Both the position numbers and the translations under genes were made by a program. A DNA stretch of 64,000 nucleotides from Fulvia fulva. Its lineage: Eukaryota > Ascomycota > Dothideomycetes > Mycosphaerellales > Mycosphaerellaceae. Numbering within the stretch: position 1 is the stretch's first letter; each line of letters opens with the position of its first letter. The stretch is from the NCBI RefSeq assembly GCF_020509005.1, contig NC_063014.1, positions 2,046,001 to 2,110,000 on the forward strand, written 5' to 3'. Positions 12,101-23,290 of the stretch are shown here, piece after piece. The notes under the pieces were generated by a model, which saw only the letters and a program-made list of their open reading frames with translations, had not been told where the DNA came from and did no database searches.

Positions 12101-13070
12101 GCTCGAGCGTCTCCTAAATCAACGGTATTAGGTAGCGGTTCTTCTTTATAATAGCGTTTAAGCCTCGGTAGTCTACGTAGAAGCGTAGACCACCGCCGGG
12201 CTTCTTAACGAACATAACGGGACTGCTAGCGCTAGAACGGCTCGCTCGAATAAACCCCTTCTTTAGGTTCTCTTCGAGGTATCTCTTAAGGACGATAAGC
12301 TCTTCTCGGGACATAGAATATAACGGTCCGAACGGTGTCTCTACACCTTCTTCTAGCTCAATCTTGTGGTCGTAAGGGCGATAAGGAGGTAGCTCGTCTA
12401 CGGCTTTAGTATCGAATACGTAGAGGATATAGTGTGCCTAAGGAGGGACCTTCGTAGTAGGGTCGGTAGGTATACGCTTCTTATCGAGCTTCTCGAGGGC
12501 GATATCGATATCGCGGAGAGAGGCGGCGAAGACTTAAGCTTTAGGCTACTTAGTAGTAGTAGTGAAGGTAGCGGCGTTCACCTAGAAGATCTTAGTATAC
12601 TCAGGACCGCGCTAAGGCGGCGGAGAAGGCGGAGGTACCGGAGGAACTTCTAGAGGGAAGCTGATAGTAAGGGAAGTCCAGTCGATAATAGGTCGGTATC
12701 GTCTAAACTAGGGGAGGCCGAGGATAAACTTCTGATACAGTAGGGACGTAAGGAAGCTAGTGATCGACATACGCTTGCCTCCGAGGGTGATTGACGTGTG
12801 TACAACATAAGTAATCTTACTAGTAGTAGTCTCCGTGCCGTTAAAGAGTTCAAGGGTACGAGGGTACTTAAGTTCCTAGGGTTCGAGGTTAAGAGAGGTC
12901 GCGAGTTTATAGTCTATAAAAGACTCGCCTAGTACGCTAGTGTCTATAAGAGTGAGATTGGAAGAAGAGAGGTTCTTTAAGCCGATATTTATATTCGTAA
13001 CGAACGGTTTATAAGCGTAGTCCTTACCCGTCTCGTCGTATAGGTCTAGCTATACTGTATTGATCCTCAA
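9140..13070 (-). pseudogene. Gypsy-1 pol (protease, RT, RNase H, integrase, chromodomain), broken
   Basis: On the minus strand, in order: an aspartic protease with DTS in place of DTG (12936-12944); reverse transcriptase with [20 protein letters not shown] (about 12160-12220) and active site YIDDIL (about 11868-11885); RNase H (about 11450-10960); integrase with a zinc-finger-like region near 10450-10550 and the catalytic core. In the core TIDFITDLP is kept, but the second catalytic Asp reads Asn (SNRGT, codon at 10164-10166), exactly what TpG->TpA gives from GAC. A C-terminal chromodomain lies near 9265-9440 (KYEVE*QGYP, Trp codon now TAG). Numerous in-frame TAG/TAA codons show it is dead. 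Confidence 0.88.
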
Positions 13071-14330
13071 CTTCTTTCCTCTCTTTACTTTCGGTAAACG
13101 TTATTCTTAGTCTTCATCGCGTCGATAAGGAAGACCTAGGCTTTTTCCTACTTAGCGGGAGTAGTAGGAGTAGGCTCGATAGCGCCGATAGCGCCGCGAA
13201 CCGGGTTGCGGGCGTTACGGGTAGCGAGCTACGGACAGTTAGCTACGATATGGCCTAGACCGCCGTAGTAGGTATAGAGTCCGGCCTAGCGACGGCGAAG
13301 CTTCTCTTCGGGAGTGAGCTTACCGTTAACGAGGCCCTAGACTCGAGGGACGGCGGCACTAGCGCTAAGATCTATAGCGTTACCTATAGAGACGGGAGGG
13401 AGAGCCGTAGGAGTAGCGGCGCCTAGTAGAGTAGCGAAGTGGCTTCCGGGACTACGAGGCTAACGACCTTAAGAACGGGAAGCGAGGAGAGAGGCGGTGT
13501 GTTTTATGTTAGAGTCGAGGCGCTAGTAGGTCTCGACGAGCTTACGGAAGCTTATAGCACTAACGTCCTTGTCTTCGAGGGCTCGAAGAAGCTCTACTAA
13601 CAAACCACGGCGGAGAGTGCTCTTCTTAGTCTCTTCGTTATAGCCGGTGAACCCGATGTCGCGGTTAAAGGCCGCGAGGTACTCGGCGAAGCTCTTGTTC
13701 TTCTAGAGGAGGTTATAGATAGCGTTCTAGGCGGTGGCTCTACGGTCTAGATCACTAAAGGTAGCACGGAGGTCCTATATTAAGGTAAGGACGTCCGGGT
13801 AGCCGATAGTCTACGTAGCGTTATCGATATAGTGTTATACCTAAGCCGCGGCGTCTCCCCGAAGGAGGGAGAAGACGTACGTAACTTTGTCTTTCTCTTA
13901 CGGAAAGTGGTCGGTATTAGCTAACAGCTTAATAGTAAGCTATGTCTTAAATGCCTTAAACTTGCTCTTATTGCCGTCGAACTCGTCTAGGTCGTTAATC
14001 TTCTTAGAGAAGTACTAGCGGCGGTTATCGTCGGCGTACGGGGCGAGGTTCTAGAAGGTGTTTATAATACCTTAAAGGTATGTTGCTTAGTTGTTTGCTT
14101 GCTCGACCTACTAGGCGGTCTCGCGGAAAGAGGAGACGGTGCGGTTAATAAGAGCGTAGGCGGTGTCGGGGTTAGCGTTTGCCTAGGCACCGAAGGTAGC
14201 GGCGTTCGAGAAGGGGATATCAGTCCACTTATTAAAGTGGAATAGAGTGTCTTAGTTGTCGAGGTTGATACCTCTATCGGTGGCGTGGTTACCTATAAGG
14301 ATGACTCGAGTAGTTAATGGTTTATTAGTC
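13071..14330 (-). pseudogene. Gypsy-1 gag, broken
   Basis: Minus-strand Gag-like region upstream of the protease. A CCHC knuckle is still visible near 13231-13277 (YYGGLGHIVANCP, with leading Cys codons changed to Tyr by TGY->TAY). In-frame TAG codons throughout. I could not place the start codon; it should lie shortly left of the LTR edge at 14339. Confidence 0.7.
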
Positions 14331-14338
14331 TTTTATAA

Positions 14339-14715
14339 TATTAGGGCGAGAGCCTAGCCTATAAGATATAAGGGTAAAAGCGAGAATGTAGGTACGAAGT
14401 GTAGATACAAAAGGGTATAGTATGATTGCTACATAAAACAAAAGACGAAGAAAGCAAGAGAGGCCTAGGGAAGGCCAGATATTTATACGCGACCCTCGCG
14501 AGTACGTGTCCCCGCATTAATAGGGCTAACCCGTACGAAGCCGCGCTTAGTAGCTTTGCTCAAAACCTTATTCCAACCTGCCCTACGTTCCGAGTCTTCT
14601 ACGTGCTTCAAGGTTTAGTAGAGGGGTGAATTTGGAGGGCTGGGTCCCGTAGGGAATGTTACGGGGTATATGATTCTTAGCGCTCATATACTAAGCTGGA
14701 CTATTACTTCTTAAC
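14339..14715 (-). repeat. Gypsy-1 5' LTR, first part (split by LINE1)
   Basis: Matches 8645-9021. It begins TATTAGGGCG where the other LTR has TGTCAGGGCG, two RIP-type changes. It ends with CTATTACTTCTTAAC (14701-14715), the left copy of the LINE1 target duplication. The LTR resumes after LINE1. Confidence 0.92.
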
Positions 14716-14910
14716 ATCTCTGCGCCAAAACACGACACATTCGAAAGCTCTTATCAAGGCCATTCCAACGATATAAAAAGCAGGCCACTGCCCCTAGGAC
14801 TGAGGGAGTTCTACCCCATTCAATCTGGACAGCTTGAAGCTCTCTTCACCCTGTTTCTTCAGCTCCAAACGCCGCGGAGGTGCCTAGCTACATTAGGCAA
14901 CTCCTAGGCA

Positions 14911-16188
14911 ATGGCAGCCCAGGCTACGGTACTAACGGCGCCTACGGCCCTACAGGCGAAGCCCCCCCAAGACAACTGGCAGCAACTTATAGAGGACGCA
15001 AAAAGCATGGAAACTAACGATCAGCTCCCTTACCGGTCTCTACAGGTAATGATCACTCAGCTACGCACGGCGCTTGTACTGTCGTATCACCGAGGGCAAC
15101 AAGAAATGAGGACGACGTCCCAGGCGATTAGCAAGGCCACCCGGAATCAACACCCCCATAGCTGGGCATCGGTCGCGGCATCGATACCAGGCCCCCGCCC
15201 AACGCACGATGCAGTTACGATCCGCATTGCAGCAAAGGAAGACCAGGCCGAAGTTGCGAAGCTATCGAACAAGGAGCTCGCCCAACGAATTAACCAACCA
15301 GGGGTGGTCGCAGTGAACCAACAGTCTAACGGCACCCTACAGATCTATACTAGCTCTGCTACTGCTAGGAGGCACCTAGAGGCACAGCCACAGTGGGCAT
15401 CTAAGGTTGCGGCATCAGCGAAGGTCTCAACGAAACAATTCACGATCCTAGTCCACGACATGCCTAAGGAGTTTGACCCAACCAACCAGGGTCACCTACG
15501 CGCTCTCCAAGAGGACAACCCGGTCACTCTTAACTCTCCAATCCAGAAGGCGACTTGGCTCCATAGGAAATGGCCAGAAGGCAAGAAGGCCTCGGCGCTA
15601 ATAGTATGGCTACAAGACGCGAAAGCGGCGGATCTAGCGATAGAACAAGGCCTGGTCTGGCAATACAGCCTCAAGACAGTAGAAAAGCACTCCTCATCCT
15701 TTCGTGTCCTCCAATGCTTCAAATGCCAACAGTATGGACACCAAACCTACACGTGCACAAACAAGCAGGCCTGCTCGAACTGTGCAGGAGACCATATGTC
15801 TAGGGACTGTACATCGACTACGAGACGGTGCGCGAACTGTCCGGGGCACCACCCATCGTATAGTGCGGAATGCCCACAGCGGAAACTAGCGAAAAACAAG
15901 GCAATCACAAACAGAACCGTCGCCCCAAGATTCTACGGCGACCGTGAGGCTAGCCCACACCGGAACCAACTAGCGGCGGTCGGGCACAAGCGCCCTAGGG
16001 CCGAGAACGATGTAAAGGATGCGCAGCCTAGGGCGTACGGGAGGCCACGTGCTCTGCTAGCTGCGGCGAGGGAATCTAACCAGGCCCGGCTCCCCTTTAG
16101 TACACAGCCGATAGGCGTAGACCAGGACGCACAGGGCAGTAGGACACAGGACGATACAGAGGAAATGATTGTCGATGCCGATGACTAG
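14911..16188 (+). CDS. LINE1 ORF1: Gag-like nucleic-acid-binding protein with three CCHC knuckles
   Basis: A 425-aa protein expected to coat LINE RNA in the ribonucleoprotein particle. Three zinc knuckles sit at about residues 268-320: CFKCQQYGHQTYTC, CSNCAGDHMSRDC and CANCPGHHPSYSAEC. The N-terminal half holds a helical stretch and a conserved TKQFTILVHDMPKEFDP segment typical of these elements. The C-terminal 80 residues are basic then acidic (DTEEMIVDADD). The stop codon overlaps the start of ORF2. No RIP-type stop codons. Confidence 0.93.
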   Translation: MAAQATVLTAPTALQAKPPQDNWQQLIEDAKSMETNDQLPYRSLQVMITQLRTALVLSYHRGQQEMRTTSQAISKATRNQHPHSWASVAASIPGPRPTHDAVTIRIAAKEDQAEVAKLSNKELAQRINQPGVVAVNQQSNGTLQIYTSSATARRHLEAQPQWASKVAASAKVSTKQFTILVHDMPKEFDPTNQGHLRALQEDNPVTLNSPIQKATWLHRKWPEGKKASALIVWLQDAKAADLAIEQGLVWQYSLKTVEKHSSSFRVLQCFKCQQYGHQTYTCTNKQACSNCAGDHMSRDCTSTTRRCANCPGHHPSYSAECPQRKLAKNKAITNRTVAPRFYGDREASPHRNQLAAVGHKRPRAENDVKDAQPRAYGRPRALLAAARESNQARLPFSTQPIGVDQDAQGSRTQDDTEEMIVDADD

Positions 16189-19100
16189 CCTCGACACGCT
16201 TAGCATCATCCAGTATAACGTCAACCATAGCAAGGATATAGTCCAGAACCATTTCCTACACGAGGCGGACCCGCGCGTCCACCACGTCCTTGCAATCCAG
16301 GAGCCATGGATTAACCCGCACTATAAGAGACCAACGACCTGCAAGTCACCAGGCTACACGACATGCCTACGAGGCGACGGCAGACCCCGCACGTGCTTCT
16401 ATGTCAGCAAGGACATACTAGAATCCGACTGGGAGGTAGTGTACTACGCAGACGAAGAAGGCGGGGGCGATATTACCTCCCTCCACGTGGGTAGCACCTG
16501 GATACACAACCTATACATGCAACCGCCAGCCTCGAGGTCTAGCCGCGACCTAGGGGTCTGCAGACACCTAGACAGTGCGCTCAAGAGACAAGGGTGCCAC
16601 ATCGTAGTAGGAGACTTCAACATACACCACCCTTCCTGGGAAAGCCTTATGCAGCCGCACCCTATAGCCGACGAAGTACTCGACTTGATGGCGAGCAACG
16701 CAATTGCCCTCAATACCCCGAAGGACCTGGGCACCTGGAAGAGAGGGGGACTCCAAGGCACGATCGACCTCTCCTGGATCTCAGATAGCCACTACCACAC
16801 GGTAACCTACTGTGGGATCGAACATGAACTCGAGGCGTCGTCAGACCACATGCCAGTCAGGACCTCTATTGCGACACAGATACAACGCACACCAGCGAGA
16901 ACCCCTAAGCCAAACTGGGGAAAGGCCCACTGGGCCAACATCCAGGCGTACCTCGATGACTCCAAGAGGCTAGTCCAGATCGCGCAGCAGCAATACAACA
17001 GTAAAGACGAGATAGACGAAGCAGTCCAGGGGTTGACAGACGAAATAAGAAAAGCGACCTCACTCCACGTTCCGCTTGCCCAACCAACGACATGGTCCAA
17101 ACCATACTGGACGCCGGAGTGCACTGCGGTAGTAAGAGAAGCAAGGAGAGCCCGCCGGGTGTGGACGAGCAGCCATAGCGAGGAGGCCTGGAACGTATAC
17201 AGGGAGGCATGCCAACAGAAGAAAGCCATAATACGGAGGGAGAAAGCAGTCGGCTGGAGGGCCACAGTGGAAGAAATCGCCGGCAAGCCAGAGAGGATGT
17301 GGAAGCTAGCGAAATGGGCCCGACAGGACCCTACACAGGGCCCCTCCTTCTCTATCCCAGCGCTACAATCGCCTAGTGGCCCGGTTAGCGACCCCGAGGC
17401 CAAGGCGCGTCTACTGGCTAGCAAGTTCTTCCCACCCCCAGTCGAGGCTGATCTAAGCGACATAAACAGCTCTACTCCCCTAGCCCCTAGCATCGCGGTC
17501 CAACAGGAGGTGTCCGAGGGAGAAGTTACCGCTGTGCTGAGGAAGTTGCCGGCGAAGAAAGCCCCGGGGCCGGATGGGATCCCAAACGAGCTACTAAAGA
17601 AGTGTAGAGATCAACTAGCCCCAGCAGTTGCAGCGATCTTCAACGCCTGCCTACAGACCGGATACCACCCGATAGCTTTTAAACAATCGACGACAGTGGT
17701 CCTACGCAAGCCGCAGAAGGAAGACTATACGCAGGTGAAGTCGTACCGCCCAATTGCGCTCCTTAACACTCTTGGGAAGGCGCTTGAGAAGCTGGTTGCA
17801 ACGAGACTCTCCGAGGCGGCAGAGGAACACTCCCTACTCCCGGACACCCAGATGGGTGCGCGCCCACAGCGATCGACGCTATCCGCGATGGAACTTATCA
17901 CCTCTCAGGTAAAGGCCATCTGGTATAAGAATAGGGACAAGGTGGCTTCCTTACTTAGCCTAGACATATCGGGAGCCTTCGACTACGTGTCACACCCGCG
18001 GCTTCTCTACATCCTAAGGTCGAAAGGACTCCCTGAGTGGCTTGTCAACTTCGTACGGTCCTACCTCCAAAACCGCAGTACGTCGATCCTGGTCGGCCAG
18101 TACAGAAGCCCATTTCAAGCAGTCCACACTGGAATCCCGCAAGGCTCAACGCTAGCACCTATTCTGTTCCTCTTCTTTATGGCGACGCTGCTCCCAGCCC
18201 TAGAATCCCAGAACACCGCTGCGAGCGGCTTCGTAGACGACACAAACATCCTAGCGTGGTCTTCCTCGACTGAGGAGAACTGTAGGCTACTAGAAGAGAA
18301 GCACAAGATCTGCGAGGACTGGGCTAGGAGGCACGGGGCTCGGTTTGCCCCAGAAAAGTACAATCTGATACACTTTACGCGCCGGCCACGGTTCCACAAT
18401 ATGCAAGCTTCTATCCAGATACAGGGGCACACGACTAACCCGGCAAATCAGCTCAGGATCCTCGGACTATGGGTGGACCCGGCGCTACGGTGGAGGAAGC
18501 ACGTACAGGCAATATTACGGAAAGCTGAACAGAATATGGCATCATGCCAGAGGCTCACTGCGTCCACATGGGGGGCGGACTTCCGGCAGTCACGACTTCT
18601 ATATACGGCTATTGTACGGCCAGTCCTTACCTATGGCAGCCAAGTGTGGTCCTTAGGCGAGAGGGCCTGCCCATCGAAGGGACTCGTCGCGCCGCTAGCG
18701 AAGATCCAAAACCAATGCCTAAGGAAGGTCACCGGGGCATATAAGTCGACACCAACGAGGATGCTTGAGCACGAGACCGCTATACCGCCGATCGACCTAT
18801 ACATCCAGGGACTACGGACCTCCTACTTAGGCAAGTCGGCACAGTACCCAGTACAGAAGGTCATCGCCAGTGCAGTCGCAAGGGCCCGCGAATCAGTACC
18901 AGCGCATAAGGGCATTCGACCCGGAAACGAGCCGAACTACCGGGCAAGGGACGAACAGCTAGCAACACAATGGGAAGGTGAGAAATCGTTTGTAGAGCAA
19001 CTATGGAAAGAGAGGTGGAACAACCAGGTTGTAGGGCATAGTGGACGCCCTCAGCCAGCGGGACAACCTAAGGAATGGTCAGCTACAAAATCCGCGGTCA

Positions 19101-19492
19101 AGCACCCCCCGAAGCTCATCCACTACCGCCTTACGAGGGCACAGAGTAGCATAGCAACCCAACTGCGAAGCGAACACATCGGCCTCCAGGGGTACCTATC
19201 ATGGAGGAAGGTCCCAGGATACACGAATACTAGCTGCCCCTGCGGCTATCGCTCCCAGAACGTACGGCACGCACTCCTCGTCTGTCCGAGGTGGTCGCTA
19301 GGAAGGGGGGAGTGGATGGTAAAGGCGAGGAACCGGACGATTGGGGCACTTCTTAACAACGCTGAAGACCTACGGCGCATTACGAACTGGATACTAGAGA
19401 AGGGCTGGCTAGAACAGTACCGCCTAGTAGGAGCAGTGCAGGAAGAGAGGACACGACGCAGCGCGACGAGACCGGCTAGGAGCGGGGGCTAA
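16175..19492 (+). CDS. LINE1 ORF2: endonuclease-reverse transcriptase
   Basis: About 1105 aa from the ATG at 16175; the frame can be read back to a TTG at 16169, but an ATG start is expected, and 16181 is an alternative. It overlaps the ORF1 end by 14 nt in another frame. An apurinic-type endonuclease fills roughly residues 1-230: QYNVNHSKD, AIQEPWIN, VVGDFNIHHP (near 147), GTIDLSWI and SSDHMPV. The RT spans about 460-770: RKPQKEDYTQVKSYRPIALL, SLDISGAFDYVSH (near 596), GIPQGSTLAPILFLFF and the catalytic FVDD near 686. The C-terminus carries CPCGYRSQNVRHALLVCP (near 1020), the cysteine/histidine motif of many LINE proteins. I see no RNase H domain, which many Tad1-clade elements have, so clade assignment is tentative. 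Confidence 0.94.
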   Translation: MPMTSLDTLSIIQYNVNHSKDIVQNHFLHEADPRVHHVLAIQEPWINPHYKRPTTCKSPGYTTCLRGDGRPRTCFYVSKDILESDWEVVYYADEEGGGDITSLHVGSTWIHNLYMQPPASRSSRDLGVCRHLDSALKRQGCHIVVGDFNIHHPSWESLMQPHPIADEVLDLMASNAIALNTPKDLGTWKRGGLQGTIDLSWISDSHYHTVTYCGIEHELEASSDHMPVRTSIATQIQRTPARTPKPNWGKAHWANIQAYLDDSKRLVQIAQQQYNSKDEIDEAVQGLTDEIRKATSLHVPLAQPTTWSKPYWTPECTAVVREARRARRVWTSSHSEEAWNVYREACQQKKAIIRREKAVGWRATVEEIAGKPERMWKLAKWARQDPTQGPSFSIPALQSPSGPVSDPEAKARLLASKFFPPPVEADLSDINSSTPLAPSIAVQQEVSEGEVTAVLRKLPAKKAPGPDGIPNELLKKCRDQLAPAVAAIFNACLQTGYHPIAFKQSTTVVLRKPQKEDYTQVKSYRPIALLNTLGKALEKLVATRLSEAAEEHSLLPDTQMGARPQRSTLSAMELITSQVKAIWYKNRDKVASLLSLDISGAFDYVSHPRLLYILRSKGLPEWLVNFVRSYLQNRSTSILVGQYRSPFQAVHTGIPQGSTLAPILFLFFMATLLPALESQNTAASGFVDDTNILAWSSSTEENCRLLEEKHKICEDWARRHGARFAPEKYNLIHFTRRPRFHNMQASIQIQGHTTNPANQLRILGLWVDPALRWRKHVQAILRKAEQNMASCQRLTASTWGADFRQSRLLYTAIVRPVLTYGSQVWSLGERACPSKGLVAPLAKIQNQCLRKVTGAYKSTPTRMLEHETAIPPIDLYIQGLRTSYLGKSAQYPVQKVIASAVARARESVPAHKGIRPGNEPNYRARDEQLATQWEGEKSFVEQLWKERWNNQVVGHSGRPQPAGQPKEWSATKSAVKHPPKLIHYRLTRAQSSIATQLRSEHIGLQGYLSWRKVPGYTNTSCPCGYRSQNVRHALLVCPRWSLGRGEWMVKARNRTIGALLNNAEDLRRITNWILEKGWLEQYRLVGAVQEERTRRSATRPARSGG

Positions 19493-19665
19493 CGGGGTAG
19501 TGACATGGACTACGTACGTTCAGAGGGAAAGCTAATCTAGACAAGGAGTAGTCGGGGGCGGGAAGGGTTTTCACCTATTCGGGTTTCCCTTTGTACATAA
19601 CAATAGATATATACCTGCATAGGCCGGATAGGGTCCTAGAACAGGGGAATGACAAATCTATCTAT

Positions 19666-19746
19666 CTATTACTTCTTAACGACTTCTAAGCGCTCTAAGG
19701 CTCTTCTGTCCCCACCTTCTATACACTCTATAGGGAGACCATGACA
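19666..19746 (-). repeat. Gypsy-1 5' LTR, remainder after LINE1
   Basis: Starts with the right copy of the LINE1 target duplication (19666-19680) and continues with the last 66 bp of the LTR, ending ACCATGACA. It matches 9008-9087 of the other LTR with few differences. Confidence 0.92.
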
Positions 19747-20883
19747 CTAATTAGTTATCTATAGCCTCTTTAAGAGTAATAACGTACTTTACTACCGAGC
19801 GGGCTATACTACCGAGTAGGCTACTTTTACTAAGAACTATACTACTTCTACTTTAATTACGACGGTATCTTAATACGACGACATCCTATAGAATCGTTAC
19901 TAGGGGGACAATTCCTCTTTAGATTCTTCGCTATCTAGCGAGTCTACTTAATAGGTACGTACGTTATACCCCGACTCGCTATATCGCTTATAGCGTCGTA
20001 GCCTTAGTACTAGCTAAATACTATCTAGCGACTCTCTACTCACTTCCTACCTCCTAGTATCCTCTAGAGGTATTAATTACGACGCCTTATCGAAGGTTAG
20101 AGATCCTCTAGACTAAATGTACTTGCGCTTTCGTGCTTTCTACTATATAAGGGCCTCCGTAGACTTACGTAGCTTACTAATCTTACTTCGTATAAGAGCT
20201 ATCTAATACGCTATCTCTCTACTCCCTCTCTATTACCCTATTAAACGACCTTCCTCTTTCTACTACGCCTTTCTAAACCCGTAACGACGCTCTAAGACGT
20301 AATAATACCTATTATAAACCCTATCTCGTCGAAGTTATAGGTGTCCTAGTTAAGGATACTATACTTCTTCTTTATATTACGTATAAGTAAGAACCCCTTC
20401 TCGATAACATCTAGATCTTCTATTAGGGCCCGCTAATAATCGTATCTACGTATTATATAAACCTTTAGCTTACGATACCGCCTACTAAACCTGTCTATCT
20501 AATTAAGACTAGCGGGCTTAAGACTCTTCTCCTATAGTAATAAATCGGCTATTACTCGTATACTAGCCTTTAATAGTAGGAAACCTCTAAGATCTAGCTC
20601 GAGTATATACTTAAGTATTACCCTCTCTTCTAGCTCTATAAGCTCCTTCGAATTAGGCTCGTAGTCACCCCGAGGAGGTCGTCTATTTAATCGATACCCT
20701 AGTATAGTTCGAGACGCGTCGTATACCTTTATAGTAAGTCGATTCGTAATTGTCGTATCGTGTTTCGTAGCCTAGATAGCTAAGGTTAGTTTAGCCTCGT
20801 TAAAAGACAATATACGCTATAATAGTAGTTATATAGCTATATCTATAGAAGTAGTACAGTTCTTAGTAAAAGTAGTCCGCTCG

Positions 20884-21068
20884 TATTACCGTACCGGCGT
20901 ATATTTACTTAAACCCGCGGGTACGTACCTAGACCTCGCGCCCGCTAACTAATCCGACTAGTAGCTTAGCGCCCGTATATAACTCTCGCGCCCTCCGCGC
21001 CTCCCTTAGATAGAACATCTATTCGACTTATACCTTACCCGACTACGTACTTATACCTACTTATAGTA
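20884..21068 (+). repeat. Gypsy-Z 5' LTR (185 bp)
   Basis: Near-identical to 27835-28019; the last bases read TAGTA here and TAATA in the other LTR. It contains the CpG-rich segment CTCGCGCCCTCCGCGCCTCC shared by both copies. Confidence 0.9.
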
Positions 21069-23290
21069 CTTCGAATAGATTATTACTAACGTATAGAGAG
21101 ATACGAGAAGCTACATTTAGGAGATTATAGAGAAACCGCGATAGTATACGAGGAAGTACTAAGATTAGGTATCGTACTCGCTAGGTAGTACCTTAAAGTA
21201 GATTATAGCTAATATAGTAATAATAGCGAGACAGACCGGTACCGGCGTACTAGGCGTAAGTATAGAGAATACTAATAGACGCGTTTATTACGCGTCCCTT
21301 AATAGATAATCCTTCTTTACCCTATTATACGATCCGCCTAATAACGATAGCGTAAACCCGGCGACGTAGACTTAAGGACGTAAAGAGGATATTATAAATA
21401 AGCTCCTCGACGAGAATAACTAGTACCGTAAGTAGTATAAGAAGGTGTACGACTAACTTAAGGCGATTAAGGAAGAGGAGGTCGAGATAGAGCTAAACTT
21501 AGCTAATCTATTTAGGGCGGAGTTTATCGAGGATAAGATAGAAGATAAGGGTACTAAGGTATAGAGGAAGAGGAGGGTTACTATTAATAACTTCTAGGAA
21601 GCCTTCGACTCGTTAAACGGGTTAAATATAGATAAGTTTAAGAAGACGGTTAATAACTATCCCTAGTAGATCTATAAGATCCCCTTTAATATCGAGTCCG
21701 ATTACCGACGTACGTATAAACTCAATACTACGCTCGATATAGCTAACCGTATTAACCTCTATAAGGCGTAAGATACTAAGGACTAGATAGACCGACTCGA
21801 GGATATAATCGATACGGAACAAGCGACTAGATAGTCCCTAGAAGAGAAGGTTACGCGACTAAAGGAGGAGCTCGCTAAGCGTAATAACACTATCGTTATC
21901 GACCTAGACAAGCTTATAAGGGCTAAAGATATAAAGAGGGTATATTGTACGTAGTATAAGGTAGCGGAGAGTAAGCTAGTAGAGACCGAGACTAAGCTCG
22001 TAGTAGCCGAGAAGCGTATTACTAAGCTTAAGAAGTAAGAGATAGACCGTAGCCGGTCTAAGGAAAAGCAAGACCTACTACCTTAGCGAACCGAGTCTAA
22101 AGAGTCACTAGAGCGTCGGTAAGATAGAGGCAAACCTAATAAGAAGAAGTCGGACCCGGATTTATCGGACTTATTAGACGACGAGGACGACGGTAATAAG
22201 GGCCGTAAGAATAGTCGTAAGGGTAGGAAGAATCGCCCGAGTACCGACTTAGATAGTAACTCTATCTCCGTATATACGACTTATAACGCCGACATAACTA
22301 CTAGTATCAAGTCCTCTAACGAGCTAAAGGCCCCTACTAAGTTCGACCTAAAGAGCGACGACATTAAGTTCTAAGAGTAGTAGCGTACTACCGAAGCTAA
22401 GCTCTAAGCCTCGAAGTACCGTACTATAAAGGACTCCCTTTAGAACGTCTAGAGCTAGTTAAAGAACGGTATATAGACCTATATCGACTTAAAGATCCCT
22501 AGTCTTACTAAGTCTACGGAAGGTACGACTACTTAGTACGCTTCTATAGATAAGATAATAGAAGATCTAGCCCGGCGCTACGGTATCCGTAATACCTATA
22601 CTAATACTATAACTAAGCTTAATAGTCTATAGTAGGGTAATAAGGAGAAGTTTAGTAACTTCTACCTATCCTTCCGTAAGAACGCCGATATCGTTAACCT
22701 TAATAACGGCGCGAAGGAAAAGAAACTCGAGAAGGACTTCCTACTCGGTAAGTTAAACTCGCGCTACGATAACCGTATTATAAACGAGGATATAGTCAAT
22801 ATGACCCTTAAGTAAGTCGTGTCTACGCTATATAACTACGAGGACAAGTTTAGGGCGTTTGACCTTAAGTACGGTAAGGCTAGTAATAGTAATAAGACCT
22901 AAGGTAATAAGAAGACTACTAAGGGTAACGACGATAAGAAGGATACGGCTTCGGGTAGTAGCGGTAATAATACTAACCCGAACGCTAAGACTAAGTAGGC
23001 TAATCGACCTTAGGCATTTTAGTATATCTAACCTTTAGATACTACTCGCGCCTAGGAATATATCAATTAGAATCGGTGCTTAAAACACGAATAAGAAGGT
23101 TACCGCCGTGTCGATACCAATTAGTACCCCCTTCGAGATGTCGCCCGCCGCCTATTTACGCTAGGCTATAACCTAAGTAATAACCGCCGTAACGGTAGTA
23201 ATAGTAGTAACGCTAATAATACCGGCGGCGCGGAAAACGCCTAGTCTACTCCGTAACCGTAATATATAGTAGACCGTACGAGTTCGAGTT
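21069..23290 (+). pseudogene. Gypsy-Z gag, broken
   Basis: One frame is coherent from about 21370 to 23010 if TAG/TAA are read through. It shows a long charged coiled-coil-like stretch (about 21800-22090), an acidic/basic spacer (DLSDLLDDEDDGNKGRKNSR, about 22157-22216), a capsid-like segment (about 22330-22870), then a Lys/Asn/Ser tail. A decayed zinc knuckle follows near 23060-23110 (NRCLKHE*EGYRRVD). The first ~300 bp after the LTR show no clear coding frame. Confidence 0.65.

Larger units (their letters stand above)
14716..19665 (+). mobile_element. LINE1: intact Tad1/I-like non-LTR retrotransposon
   Basis: A 4950-bp insertion in the Gypsy-1 LTR, flanked by the 15-bp direct repeat CTATTACTTCTTAAC (14701-14715 and 19666-19680). 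Layout: about 195 bp of 5' UTR, ORF1 (14911-16188), overlapping ORF2, a short 3' UTR and a tail of TATC/CTAT tetranucleotides just before the right repeat, as expected from target-primed reverse transcription. Both ORFs are open. CpA, TpG and CpG are all common, so this copy escaped RIP although copies A and C did not. Confidence 0.95.
8645..19746 (-). mobile_element. Gypsy-1: chromodomain Ty3/Gypsy retrotransposon, interrupted by LINE1
   Basis: Bounded by LTRs starting TGTCA (RIP form TATTA in the right copy) and ending TGACA, with flanking direct repeat CTAA at 8641-8644 and 19747-19750; 4 or 5 bp, because adjacent bases make the edge ambiguous. Pol lies on the minus strand, so the 5' LTR is the right one. 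Removing LINE1 and its duplication leaves about 6.1 kb, normal for a chromovirus. RIP is moderate: many CpA and TpG remain, but gag and pol contain numerous TAG/TAA codons. Confidence 0.93.

Noticed and set aside
21622..21822. Minus-strand frame in Gypsy-Z
   Set aside because: It is the complement of the gag frame; stop-free by chance.
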